Assembly: GCA_021295955.1 (NCBI GenBank)
Contig: JAGWBJ010000002.1
Span: 1-64,000, forward strand
DNA: 64,000 nt
Direction of reading: 5' to 3'
From: Dehalococcoidia bacterium
GTDB taxonomy: Bacteria; Chloroflexota; Dehalococcoidia; Lucifugimonadales; JAGWBF01
The notes under the pieces were generated by a model. That model was not told the origin of the DNA. It saw only the letters and a program-made list of their open reading frames with translations, and searched no databases. Shown here piece by piece: positions 1 to 7,536 of this stretch; the first letter of the stretch is position 1; every line of letters starts with the position of its first letter. The position numbers and the translations under genes were made by a program.

Positions 1-248
1 TCGTTCGCCACTACTCAGGGAATCTCGGTTGATTTACTCTCCTCGAGGTACTTAGATGTTTCAGTTCCCTCGCTTACCCTTCCGCCTTAAGACGGAATTC
101 CCCGGCTCAACACCGAGGAGGGTTACCCCATTCGGGCATCCCCGACTATGCCTGCTAGACGGCTCATCGAGGCTTTTCGCAGCCTTGCCGCGCCCTTCTT
201 CGGCCCTTGGCCCCTAGGCATCCACCGTAGGCCCTTAATAACTTGACC
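1..248 (-). rRNA. rrl: 23S ribosomal RNA, 5' end (partial)
   Basis: Read on the minus strand, the sequence beginning near 248 matches the conserved 5' end of bacterial 23S rRNA (GGTCAAG...TTAAGGGC, then CTACGGTGGATGCC) and continues through the typical domain I helices to the window edge, so the rest of the gene lies to the left. No 16S rRNA, tRNA or spacer is found upstream; the next gene on that side is a divergent protein gene, and a strong promoter sits only about 140 bases before the mature 5' end. The gene is therefore probably transcribed separately from 16S, as known in some Dehalococcoidia. The exact mature 5' end is estimated by similarity only. Confidence 0.95.
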
Positions 249-293
249 CACGCTAGGAACTCCAAACGTTCCTTATTCTCTTTTTAACGTGCG

Positions 294-327
294 GAGCGGC
301 GGCTGGGTTATCCCGAAGCCGCCGCTC
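294..327 (-). other. Stem-loop in the 23S rRNA leader
   Basis: Perfect 11-bp inverted repeat, GAGCGGCGGCT (294-304) and AGCCGCCGCTC (317-327), with a 12-nt loop. It lies between the promoters and the mature 23S end. No T-run follows it in either direction, so it does not look like a terminator; a role in leader processing or antitermination is possible but not shown. Confidence 0.55.
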
Positions 328-345
328 AGGGTTCACCCAGCTATG

Positions 346-420
346 TGTCTACTCAGACGTTTCGCATCGTCAATACCGCTACTCGCAGTAATTATAGGGG
401 CACCCACCGTCGGGAGTCAA
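346..420 (-). promoter_or_regulatory. Tandem promoters of the 23S rRNA gene
   Basis: On the minus strand P1 has -35 TTGACT (415-420), an 18-bp spacer and a perfect -10 TATAAT (391-396). A second, weaker promoter has TTGACG (368-373), a 16-bp spacer and TAGACA (346-351). Both point into the 23S gene. Tandem strong promoters are typical of rRNA operons, and their position directly before 23S supports independent transcription. Confidence 0.75.
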
Positions 421-468
421 TAGCTCGGCGCAGCCGATTCCCCAGCCCCGGGGCCCGCCCAAGCCGTG

Positions 469-497
469 TTGAACCCCGGCATCTCCTGGCGTATGAT
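469..497 (+). promoter_or_regulatory. Promoter of the NHL-repeat gene
   Basis: TTGAAC (469-474), a 17-bp spacer and TATGAT (492-497), about 30 bases before the start at 529. This excludes an upstream in-frame ATG at 466, which would lie before the promoter. Confidence 0.5.
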
Positions 498-528
498 AGC
501 GGGCATCCGGGAGACGGGGAGGGAATTT

Positions 529-1368
529 ATGGCTACTGTGGTCGTGGGCACCGGCGACTACATGTTCGACGTGAAGAGGAACTGGGGCAAGCTGCCCGTG
601 GGGTGGGAGTTCCGGGACGTCTCGGGCGTTGGCGTCGACTCCCAGGACCGCCTGTACGTCTACCAGCGGGGAGAGCACCCCGTGGTCGTGTTCGACCGCG
701 ACGGAAACTTCATCTCCTCCTGGGGGGACCGCATCACCGACGACGCCCATCACATCAAGATCGGCCCCGACGACCACGCCTATCTCGCCGACCGGGACGG
801 GCACCAGGTGTACAAGTTCACCCTGGACGGGGAGCTGGTCATGTCCCTGGGCCGAAAGCACTATCCCTCCCTTCAGGCCCCCTTCAACCACCCGACGTGC
901 GTGGCCGTGGCGCCGACGGGCGAGATATACGTCTCCGACGGCTACGCCAACTCTGTGGTGCACAAGTTCGCCCCCGACGGCGAGCTGATGTTCACGTGGG
1001 GCTCCCCCGGCACCGGCCCGGGCCAGTTCTGGGTGCCCCACGCCATTGCCCTGGACAGCGAGGGGCTGGTGTACGTAGCGGACCGGGAGAACAACCGGGT
1101 CCAGGTCTTCACACCCGAGGGGGAGTACATCCGGGAGTGGGGCGACGTGTTCGTCCCCACGGACATCTTCATAGACCGGGACGACGTCTGCTACATGACC
1201 GAGCGGTTCACCGACCGGTTCCACGTGTTCGACAAGATGGGCAACCTGCTGGCCCGGGGGCGAGTGGAGGGGGAGGGTCACGCCGTCTGCGCCGACTCCC
1301 GAGGGGACCTGTACGTGGCCCAGATGGAGCTGCGGTGCGTGGACAAGTTCGTGAAGAGGAAGCCCTAG
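529..1368 (+). CDS. NHL-repeat six-bladed beta-propeller protein, amidating-lyase-like
   Basis: A 279-residue protein built almost entirely of NHL-type repeats (recurring V-x-D-x-x-G-x-x-Y-V and V-x-V-F-x-x-x-G blocks), predicted to fold as a six-bladed propeller. The closest family by pattern is the peptidyl-alpha-hydroxyglycine alpha-amidating lyase-like group, common in environmental Chloroflexota; its substrate there is unknown. The ATG at 529 is chosen because a clear GGGGAGGG site lies at 517-523. No signal peptide or membrane segment is seen, so it is probably cytoplasmic. It is divergent from the 23S rRNA and its stop overlaps by four bases the 3' end of the converging small gene at 1365. 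Enzymatic function is inferred only from the fold. Confidence 0.8.
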   Translation: MATVVVGTGDYMFDVKRNWGKLPVGWEFRDVSGVGVDSQDRLYVYQRGEHPVVVFDRDGNFISSWGDRITDDAHHIKIGPDDHAYLADRDGHQVYKFTLDGELVMSLGRKHYPSLQAPFNHPTCVAVAPTGEIYVSDGYANSVVHKFAPDGELMFTWGSPGTGPGQFWVPHAIALDSEGLVYVADRENNRVQVFTPEGEYIREWGDVFVPTDIFIDRDDVCYMTERFTDRFHVFDKMGNLLARGRVEGEGHAVCADSRGDLYVAQMELRCVDKFVKRKP

Positions 1369-1753
1369 CGCGGAGCGGACGCGTCGTTGACCCGATCTAT
1401 CAGCCCCCGGACCTCCGCGAAACGCTGCTCCAGCGTGTCGTAGTCGATCAGCGCGTCATAGTAGGCGTCTCGATGGACGTCCGGGCAGCACTCGTTGTAG
1501 AGGGCCCGGGGCTTGACATCGCCATGCGTGCGCAGCATGTAGCGGGTCCCTCGATGGGTCGCCGGCATCTCGCGCTCCGGCACCCCCCGTTGGCAATAAG
1601 AAGGGCCCTGCTTGCCTCGACCAGGGCCACCCAGGTCTTGCCCGCCGCGTCCCGCGCCTTGACCATGTCGGCGCCCTCTTGGGACCCCTGCAGCTCTTCG
1701 ACGGCGGGCCGCAGAAGGACCTCGGCTTTCCGGAGATAGTCGACACCGACCAT
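1365..1753 (-). pseudogene. Small DUF5618/HEPN-like protein, frameshifted
   Basis: Two overlapping minus-strand frames join into one protein of about 129 residues: MVGVDYLRKAEVLL... up to N55-G-G, then ...EREMPATHRGTRYMLR to the stop at 1365. The break lies in a run of six G on the coding strand (1583-1588); seven G would restore one frame. The helical pattern (Y-L-x-K-A-x-x-L-L, A-R-D-A-A-G-K-T-W-V-A, later Y-Y-D-A-L) resembles the DUF5618 family of HEPN-like bundles. The ATG at 1753 has an AAGGGGAAGG site overlapping the end of ffh, 13 bases upstream, so it is likely cotranscribed with ffh. It may be a real lesion or a homopolymer sequencing error; the rest of the reading looks intact. Confidence 0.55.
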
Positions 1754-1766
1754 CGCCGCCTTCCCC

Positions 1767-3092
1767 TTACCGGAACAGGCTCTGCAGGTCCTTGGGAGTG
1801 CGGGCCTTGGAGAGATGGCGCATGAGCTTCTGGGCCTGACGGAACTGGTTCAGGAGCTGGTTGACGTCCCGGGGGGTGGTGCCGCTGCCCAGGGCGATGC
1901 GCCGGCGCCGGCGCCCGTTGAGGATATCCGGGTCATGCCGCTCCTGGGGTGTCATCGAGTGGATGATGGCCTCGAACTTTACGATCTGCTTCTCGTCGAA
2001 GTCCTGGGGCAGCCGGTCGCGCATCTGGGAGAAGCCCGGTATCATCTCCAGGACCTGGGCGAACCCCATCTTGCGCACGCTCTGGAACTGCTCCAGGAAG
2101 TCCTCCAGGTCGAAGGTGGCGTGGCGTATCTTCCGCTCCAGCTCCTTGGCCTTCGTTTCGTCGACGGCCTGCTGGGCCTTCTCCACCAGGGACACGATGT
2201 CCCCCATGCCCAGGATCCGGGAGGCCATCCTGTCGGGGTAGAAGGGCTCCAGGGCGTCGGCGCGCTCCCCCACGCCGGTGAACTTGATGGGCACTCCCGT
2301 GACGTGGGTGATGGATATTGCCGCGCCTCCCCGGGCGTCGCCGTCCAGCTTGGTCAACACCAGGCCCGTGAGGTTGACTCGCTCGTGGAACTCCTGGGCC
2401 GACTGGACCGCGTCCTGGCCCGTCATGGCGTCGGCCACCAGGAGGACCTCCTGGGGAGACAGGGCCCGCCGCACCTCCTCCAGCTCCTCCATCAGCTCGT
2501 CGTCGACGTGCAGCCGGCCGCCGGTGTCGACGACGGCCCAGGAGGCCCCGGACTCCCGGGCCTGTTTCAGGCCCGCCTTGGCCACCTTGACGGGGGTCGA
2601 CGATGTCCCCTCCTGGTACACGGGGATGCCCAGCTCGTTCCCGAGGACGGTGAGCTGCTGGATGGCCGCCGGCCTCCGCAGGTCCGCCGCCACCAGCAGC
2701 GGGCGTTGCCCCGACTGGGCCAGGTGCCGGGCCAGCTTGGCGGCCGTGGTGGTCTTGCCCGATCCCTGGAGCCCCACCAGCATGACGACCGAGGGCTCGC
2801 CCTCGCCCTGGACCAGCTTATGGTCGTGACCCGTCAGCACGCCGGTCAGCTCCTCGTGGACGATCTTTACGACCTGCTGGCCGGGGCTGAGGCTCTCCAG
2901 CACCTCCCCTCCCACGGCCCTGTCCTTGACCCGGTTGACCAGCTCCCGGGCGACCCGGAAGTTCACGTCGGCTTCCAGCAGCGCCAGGCGGACCTGGCGG
3001 AGGGCGTCGTCGACATCCTTCTCCGTGAGCCTTCCTCTGCCGGTGAGCTTCTGGAACACCCCGTTTAGCTTGTCGGTCAGAGCCTCGAACAT
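1767..3092 (-). CDS. ffh: Signal recognition particle protein Ffh
   Basis: GTPase subunit of the signal recognition particle, which binds 4.5S RNA and delivers ribosome-nascent-chain complexes to FtsY at the membrane. At 441 residues it has the usual length and order: N domain (about 1-95), G domain with P-loop GLQGSGKTTT (107-116), DTGGRLH and TKLDGDARGG, then the methionine-rich M domain from about residue 295 with GFSQM, an RRRRIALGSG RNA-binding stretch and a final helix. Start ATG with AGGAGG ten bases upstream. A divergent promoter region separates it from the CoA-transferase genes; the small frameshifted gene follows downstream. No oddities. Confidence 0.97.
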   Translation of the reverse strand: MFEALTDKLNGVFQKLTGRGRLTEKDVDDALRQVRLALLEADVNFRVARELVNRVKDRAVGGEVLESLSPGQQVVKIVHEELTGVLTGHDHKLVQGEGEPSVVMLVGLQGSGKTTTAAKLARHLAQSGQRPLLVAADLRRPAAIQQLTVLGNELGIPVYQEGTSSTPVKVAKAGLKQARESGASWAVVDTGGRLHVDDELMEELEEVRRALSPQEVLLVADAMTGQDAVQSAQEFHERVNLTGLVLTKLDGDARGGAAISITHVTGVPIKFTGVGERADALEPFYPDRMASRILGMGDIVSLVEKAQQAVDETKAKELERKIRHATFDLEDFLEQFQSVRKMGFAQVLEMIPGFSQMRDRLPQDFDEKQIVKFEAIIHSMTPQERHDPDILNGRRRRRIALGSGTTPRDVNQLLNQFRQAQKLMRHLSKARTPKDLQSLFR

Positions 3093-3110
3093 GACCAGCC
3101 TCCTGGGTCG

Positions 3111-3139
3111 ATTCTACGGTAGGCCCCGGTAGGGGTCAA
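3111..3139 (-). promoter_or_regulatory. Promoter of ffh
   Basis: Minus strand -35 TTGACC (3134-3139), a 17-bp spacer and -10 TAGAAT (3111-3116), placing the transcript start about 10-15 bases before the ffh ribosome binding site. Confidence 0.6.
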
Positions 3140-3167
3140 GGAAAGAAGCAGGGCATGGCGGACGTGG

Positions 3168-3208
3168 TTCACGGAGGGCGGCGCACCTGCTAGAATCCGG
3201 GCTAGAAT
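3168..3208 (+). promoter_or_regulatory. Promoter region of the CoA-transferase block
   Basis: TTCACG (3168-3173), a 17-bp spacer and TAGAAT (3191-3196) preceded by TGC, an extended -10. The CTAGAATCCGG block is repeated 12 bases later (second TAGAAT at 3203-3208), giving a duplicated -10 region. Confidence 0.45.
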
Positions 3209-3232
3209 CCGGAAAGACTCCGGGAGGTGCCC

Positions 3233-3922
3233 TTGTCCTCCAGCAAGGTCTTTGCAACGGCGTCGGATGCCGTTGCCGACGTCCCCAACGGGTCCACCCT
3301 GATGATAGGGGGACACCTGGGAGCCGGAGTGCCCGAGGGCCTGGTCCGGGCGCTGCTGGACAGGAACGTCACGGACCTGACGTGCATCTGCGGCCCCTGG
3401 GATGGTGGCGCCGCCGGCCTCCAAGGCGCCTCCATGCTGGTGGCCAAAGGCCGTGCCAGGAGGCTGATAACCGTCGCGCCGTCAGACGCGGAGGGCGGAG
3501 GACCCGCCACAGACCTCTGGCGCTCGGAAGGGATCGAGGTACAGGTCGTGTCCCCGGGCACACTTGCCGAGCGCATCCGGGCCGCCGGCGCCGGGTTGGG
3601 GGGAATCCTGCTCCCTCTGGAAGACGCCGGCCCGGCGGGGGACGGCCTAGAGACCCGCACCATCGAAGACGCCGTGTACGCCCTGGAGGCCCCCCTGGCC
3701 GCCGACTTCGCGCTGCTACACGCACGGGCGGCGGACACCCTGGGCAACCTGGTCTACCGTACGTCCCAACGCAACTGGAACCCGGTCATGGCCGTCGCCG
3801 CCCGGACCACCATAGTCGAGGTGGAGGAGGTGGTCCTGGCCGGGGAGCTGGACCCGGAGCTGGTCATAACTCCAGGGGTGTACGTGAACAGGGTCGTGCC
3901 CGTGGGGACGCGTACCGGATGA
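3233..3922 (+). CDS. CoA-transferase subunit A (3-oxoacid CoA-transferase type)
   Basis: A 229-residue alpha subunit of a family I CoA-transferase, which with a B subunit moves CoA between carboxylic acids. Visible family marks are an N-terminal glycine-rich LMIGGHLGAGVPEGL loop, G-T-L-A-E-R-I-R in the middle, and the C-terminal A-D-T-L-G-N-L-V-Y block followed by VEVEEVV and D-P-E-L-V-I-T-P-G-V-Y-V. The start is taken as TTG 3233, five bases after GGAGG (3223-3227); an alternative GTG at 3227 lies inside that site. It overlaps the next gene by ATGA, implying translational coupling. It is the first gene of a probable five- or six-gene acyl-CoA operon. The acid substrate cannot be told from sequence. 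Confidence 0.85.
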   Translation: MSSSKVFATASDAVADVPNGSTLMIGGHLGAGVPEGLVRALLDRNVTDLTCICGPWDGGAAGLQGASMLVAKGRARRLITVAPSDAEGGGPATDLWRSEGIEVQVVSPGTLAERIRAAGAGLGGILLPLEDAGPAGDGLETRTIEDAVYALEAPLAADFALLHARAADTLGNLVYRTSQRNWNPVMAVAARTTIVEVEEVVLAGELDPELVITPGVYVNRVVPVGTRTG

Positions 3923-5280
3923 CCGAGAGGACTGGCTTGGAGCGGATGGCTGCCAGGGTCGCCGCCGAGCTTGCGCCGGGCCGGGTGGCGAGCCTGGCCG
4001 CCGGCCTGCCCCAACGGGTCGCGGACCACCTGTCTCCCGCCGGCGGCGTGGTCCTTCTCTCCGAACACGGTATCCTGAGAGTGGGACCGGGGACCGTGAT
4101 AGCGGACCTGGACCAGGCCGACGCCAGGGGCCTGGTGAGGGGAGGCTACCTGGACACGGCTGTCGTCGAGGGCGTCCAGGTATCCAGCGACGGCAGCGTG
4201 GCGGTCCCGGGGGCGGTCCTGGGAGCCAGCGCGAGAGGGGCGACGGCTGCCGTGGAGAACATGGCCCGGGCGCGCCGGGTCGTGGTCATGATGGAGCACG
4301 CCGCCCCCGACGGCTCCCCCCGCATCGTGGAGTCGCCCACCCACCCCCCTTCCGGCAGGGCCCACTTGATCGTAACCGACCTGGCGGTCCTGGAGGTGGG
4401 CGACGGAGGCCTGGTCCTGAGGGAGCTGGCCAGCGGCTGGACCGTCGACCGGGTGCGGGCCCTTACGGGCGCGCCGTTCACGGCCGCAGCCGGAGTGGGG
4501 GAGATGGACCTTTCGCCCGCCGGCGTCACGATGGCGTCCAAGGTGTTCCGGAGCGCCGGCGATGCCGTTGCCGACATCCCCCACGGGGCGGTGGTCATGC
4601 TGGGCGGCTTCGGCGGGCCCGGAGGCATGGCCCACAACCTGGTCCTGGCACTGAAGGACCAGGGGGCCGGGGACCTGACCGTGATAAGCAACACTGCCGG
4701 CATCGCCCGGGTCGCCAACTTCGGCACCCCCTCGGGGTTCACGGCCATCGATCACAGCATCCTGGTGGAAAACGGGCAGATACGAAAGGCGGTGGCCTCC
4801 TTCCCCGTCTCCCCGTCTCCCTCGAGGCCCAGTCCCTTCGAGGAGGCCTACAGGGCTGGCAAAGCCGAGCTGGAGCTGGTGCCCCAGGGGACCCTGGCGG
4901 AGCGCATCCGGGCGGGCGGCCTGGGTGTGGCCGGGTTTTACACGCCCACGGGAGCGGGAACGCCCATAGCAGAGGGCAAGGAGACACGCGTTTTCGACGG
5001 CAGGGAGTACGTCCTGGAGCGGGCCCTGCGAGCGGATTACGCGCTGCTGCGCGCCCACAAGGCAGACACACTGGGCAACCTGGTGTACCGGGGCACCTCC
5101 CGCAACTTCAACGCCACCATGGCCCCCGCGGCCGACGTGACCATCGTCGAAGTGGACGAGGTCGTCCAGCCGGGCCACCTGGACCCGGAGGCGGTCGTCA
5201 CCCCATGTCCCTTCGTCCAGCGAATCGTCGTGCGGCCGCCCGGCTTCGTTCCCTACACCAGGGACCCGCGCCGGGTGTAG
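3919..5280 (+). CDS. Fused CoA-transferase: B subunit joined to A subunit
   Basis: One uninterrupted 453-codon frame. Residues 1-204 are a B (beta) subunit: LLSEHGILRVGP carries the catalytic-type glutamate (S-E-H-G, against S-E-N-G or S-E-S-G in relatives), and A-H-L-I-V-T-D-L-A-V-L-E-V is present. Residues 205-453 (from an internal ATG at 4531 with no ribosome site) are an A subunit: VVMLGGFGGPGGM near its start, G-T-L-A-E-R-I-R, A-D-T-L-G-N-L-V-Y-R-G, VEVDEVVQPGHLDPEAVVTPC at the end. B-then-A is the reverse of the A-B fusion of animal SCOT. The B half lacks about 20 residues between the glutamate and RGGY relative to the B subunit at 6276. The start overlaps the preceding A subunit. It may form one complex with the separate A and B proteins. 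Confidence 0.85.
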   Translation: MTERTGLERMAARVAAELAPGRVASLAAGLPQRVADHLSPAGGVVLLSEHGILRVGPGTVIADLDQADARGLVRGGYLDTAVVEGVQVSSDGSVAVPGAVLGASARGATAAVENMARARRVVVMMEHAAPDGSPRIVESPTHPPSGRAHLIVTDLAVLEVGDGGLVLRELASGWTVDRVRALTGAPFTAAAGVGEMDLSPAGVTMASKVFRSAGDAVADIPHGAVVMLGGFGGPGGMAHNLVLALKDQGAGDLTVISNTAGIARVANFGTPSGFTAIDHSILVENGQIRKAVASFPVSPSPSRPSPFEEAYRAGKAELELVPQGTLAERIRAGGLGVAGFYTPTGAGTPIAEGKETRVFDGREYVLERALRADYALLRAHKADTLGNLVYRGTSRNFNATMAPAADVTIVEVDEVVQPGHLDPEAVVTPCPFVQRIVVRPPGFVPYTRDPRRV

Positions 5281-5322
5281 AATTGGGTCGGTAGCCGGGA
5301 AGAACGGCGGAGGCGCGAGACG

Positions 5323-5739
5323 ATGGCCGAAGACCAACGAGAGCTGCTGGACTGGGAGGCCCTGGAGGTGGGGGAGACCTTCGAGAGGTACGACTACGTC
5401 CTGACGTCGGAGATGATCGACATGTACCGCAGGGGCGTGATGGACCCGGAGGCGGCCTTCCCCACCATCTCCCACAAGGTGGACGTCAGGCAGTACCAGA
5501 AGAAGTACCGGGACAACGGGTCCGTCAACGCCCGCTGCGCCTTCCACTGCTACAGTCCGCCCATCCCGGGCAAGCGGATTACGGTGACGGCCCGCATCGC
5601 GGACAAGTATCTCAGGCGGGGCAAGAGCTACATCGTCACCGAGGCCGTGTCGGTGGACGAGGACGGCCGCCTCATAGACAGGGTGATAACCCACGAGCTG
5701 AAACAGCCGGCAGAGGTGGGCAAGAAGTGGGGAAGCTGA
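5323..5739 (+). CDS. Hotdog-fold (MaoC/FAS1-like dehydratase) protein 1
   Basis: A 138-residue single-hotdog protein. The N-terminal L-E-V-G-E-T-F-E-R-Y-D-Y-V-L-T stretch and the P-G-K-R-I-T-V-T-A-R-I-A-D-K-Y core followed by Y-I-V-T-E-A-V-S-V-D are typical of MaoC-like / N-terminal FAS1-type dehydratase domains, which hydrate or dehydrate acyl-CoA. No obvious catalytic D-x-x-x-x-H pair is seen, so it may be a non-catalytic partner of the next gene, with which it overlaps by 13 bases. A TAGAAT (5278-5283) overlaps the upstream stop codon and could be an internal promoter. Function is inferred from fold and CoA-transferase neighbours. Confidence 0.65.
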   Translation: MAEDQRELLDWEALEVGETFERYDYVLTSEMIDMYRRGVMDPEAAFPTISHKVDVRQYQKKYRDNGSVNARCAFHCYSPPIPGKRITVTARIADKYLRRGKSYIVTEAVSVDEDGRLIDRVITHELKQPAEVGKKWGS

Positions 5740-6179
5740 CGGACAAGTGTGAAGTGGGGGCCGAGGTGGGGCCTCTGGTGAAGCAGGTCACCCAGGAGGC
5801 CATCAACCTGTTCGAGGGGAGCGCGGGCCAGACCGGGCCCTCCCAGTTCACCGACGACGAGACGGCCCGGGAGACCCTGGGGACCGAGGGCACGGTGGCC
5901 TCGGGAAGGATGTCCCTGACCTTCGCCATCGAGCTCCTGAGAAGACACTTCGGAGCCGAGGTGTTCAATCACACGGGAGTTGTGGACCTCCGGTTCCTGA
6001 GGCCCGTTCGCCCGGGCCACACCATCACCCTCAAGGGCACCGTCACCGGGGTCGAGAGGGAGCCCAACGGCAGCAGGGTATCCGTGGAAATCCAGGTTAC
6101 CAACCAGGATGGAAACGTAGCGGGCGCCGGCACGGGAAGCGTCATCATCCCCAACGCCTACCTCTCCCCGGAGCTGTAG
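5727..6179 (+). CDS. Hotdog-fold (MaoC-like dehydratase) protein 2
   Basis: A 150-residue MaoC-like hotdog protein. Y/F-T-D-D-E-T-A-R near residue 43 and the conserved F-L-R-P-V-R-P-G-H-T-I-T-L-K-G-T-V core (about 87-103) are MaoC hallmarks, followed by R-V-S-V-E-I-Q-V-T-N-Q-D-G. GTG start at 5727 with GAGGTGGG upstream, inside the end of the previous hotdog gene. The pair probably forms a heterodimeric acyl-CoA hydratase acting with the flanking CoA-transferases. The substrate is unknown. Confidence 0.7.
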   Translation: MGKLTDKCEVGAEVGPLVKQVTQEAINLFEGSAGQTGPSQFTDDETARETLGTEGTVASGRMSLTFAIELLRRHFGAEVFNHTGVVDLRFLRPVRPGHTITLKGTVTGVEREPNGSRVSVEIQVTNQDGNVAGAGTGSVIIPNAYLSPEL

Positions 6180-6275
6180 CCGGGCGAAAGTCGACCCGTT
6201 GCCCGGGGCGCCGGTACACGGTAGTATATGCGAGCGCAGACCCACTCCCGGCAACGGGGCCGGACCGAGGGCATC

Positions 6276-6941
6276 GTGACAAAGGAACGGCTGGACCGCG
6301 AGGTGATCGCCATGCGGGTGGCCAAGGAGCTGCCCGCCGGGGCATACGTGAACCTGGGCATCGGCATTCCCACCCTAGTCTCCAACTACGTGCCCGAGGG
6401 CCGTACCGTCCTGTACCACAGCGAGAGCGGCGTCCTCAACTGCGGCCCCCTGGCCGAGGAAGGCAGGGAGGACGTGGACCTGATCAACGCGGGGGGCCAG
6501 TTCCTGGAGATGGTCCCCGGCATGTCCTTCTTCAGCTCCTCCGAGGCGTTCGCCATGATCCGGGGAGGCCACATCGACGTGACGGTACTGGGCGCCCTGC
6601 AGGTATCGGAGAATGGGGACCTGGCCAACTGGATGCTGCCCCAGAGAGGCGTCGGAAACATCGGGGGAGCGATGGACCTGGCCGCCGGCGCCAAGCGCAT
6701 CATCGTGGCCATGGAGCACACAGACCGCCGGGACAACCCCAAGATCGTGCGCCAGTGCACCTACCCGCCCACCGGCCGGGGCTGCGTCAGCCTGATAGTC
6801 ACGGACATCGCCGTCATCGAGGTGACGCCCCAGGGCATGGTGCTCCTGGAGGTGGCGCCGGGATGGTCCGCCGAGGACGTGCAGGAGCTTACGGAGCCCG
6901 CACTCATACGCTCCCCCGACCTGAAAGACATAGAGCTCTAG
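6276..6941 (+). CDS. 3-oxoacid CoA-transferase subunit B
   Basis: A 221-residue B subunit with all family marks: VNLGIGIPTLVSNYVP near the N-terminus, YHSESGVLNCGP with the active-site glutamate that carries the CoA thioester, INAGGQFLEMVPG, G-A-M-D-L-A-A-G-A-K, and LIVTDIAVIEV. GTG 6276 is preferred because GAGGG precedes it and homologues begin just there; an ATG at 6228 would add 16 unlike residues and lacks a ribosome site. It is more canonical than the B half of the upstream fusion and could complete the A half of that fusion, which otherwise has no cognate partner. Confidence 0.88.
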   Translation: MTKERLDREVIAMRVAKELPAGAYVNLGIGIPTLVSNYVPEGRTVLYHSESGVLNCGPLAEEGREDVDLINAGGQFLEMVPGMSFFSSSEAFAMIRGGHIDVTVLGALQVSENGDLANWMLPQRGVGNIGGAMDLAAGAKRIIVAMEHTDRRDNPKIVRQCTYPPTGRGCVSLIVTDIAVIEVTPQGMVLLEVAPGWSAEDVQELTEPALIRSPDLKDIEL

Positions 6942-6951
6942 GAGGATACCG

Positions 6952-7536
6952 ATGGCGTCGGAAGACGGCTCCCCAGCCCCCCTGGTGGACGAGGCATTCG
7001 ACTATATCCTATCGCGCCTGGCCACGTCCTACGGCCAAAAGGCCACCCACATCGCCAAGTTCATCGCCGGGGGCCTGCGGGCTGAGGGGTGGTTCGCCAT
7101 GGAGGCCCTGCACTACCTGACCAACTCCACCGCCTCCCACGTCCTGCGGGTGGAGGAGGTGAGGGGACGCTCCCAGGGCGAAGGCGGGTTCAATCCCGAC
7201 ATGCAGGTGCGCATCGGGGCCCAGTCGCACCAGCTATCCATCAAGTCCATGCCCATCGCCGGGGAGCTGGACCACTCCCACTACTTCGCCGCCGAGCTGC
7301 CGTCCCTCTTCCAGTGGATGAACGACCTGAAGGAGCGGGCGGCCCTGGTGACCATCGCCTACCCGTGCTCCATGGGGGACGAGGCGTGGAGCCAAGCGGT
7401 CTCAGGGGCCGAGGAGCAGTACGGGGTCGCCCTGGTGGGACAGACCGACTTCGTGGTGCCCAGGCCGCCCCTGCCCATGGCCAAGGCCTGCATCGCCCTG
7501 TGGCGCCACGGGTCGATGGTCCGCCGGGAAGACTAG
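6952..7536 (+). CDS. Conserved-looking hypothetical protein
   Basis: A 194-residue soluble protein not recognised as any family. It starts at ATG 6952 after a strong AGGAGG, ten bases beyond the CoA-transferase B stop, so it is the last gene of that block. The sequence is mixed alpha/beta with no signal peptide or membrane segment; the N-terminal half is helical (F-D-Y-I-L-S-R-L-A, A-K-F-I-A-G-G-L-R-A-E-G-W-F), and the C-terminal half holds a hydrophobic strand A-L-V-T-I-A-Y-P-C followed by G-V-A-L-V-G-Q-T-D-F-V-V. Its stop shares CTAG with the converging sbcC stop. No function is proposed. Confidence 0.7.
   Translation: MASEDGSPAPLVDEAFDYILSRLATSYGQKATHIAKFIAGGLRAEGWFAMEALHYLTNSTASHVLRVEEVRGRSQGEGGFNPDMQVRIGAQSHQLSIKSMPIAGELDHSHYFAAELPSLFQWMNDLKERAALVTIAYPCSMGDEAWSQAVSGAEEQYGVALVGQTDFVVPRPPLPMAKACIALWRHGSMVRRED

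Noticed and set aside
294-327. Terminator upstream of 23S rRNA
   Set aside because: The hairpin is not followed by a T-run on either strand.
3754-5694. 646-codon open frame antisense to the CoA-transferase genes
   Set aside because: Composition (His/Gly/Arg/Val-rich, no family pattern) is that of the opposite strand of a high-GC gene.
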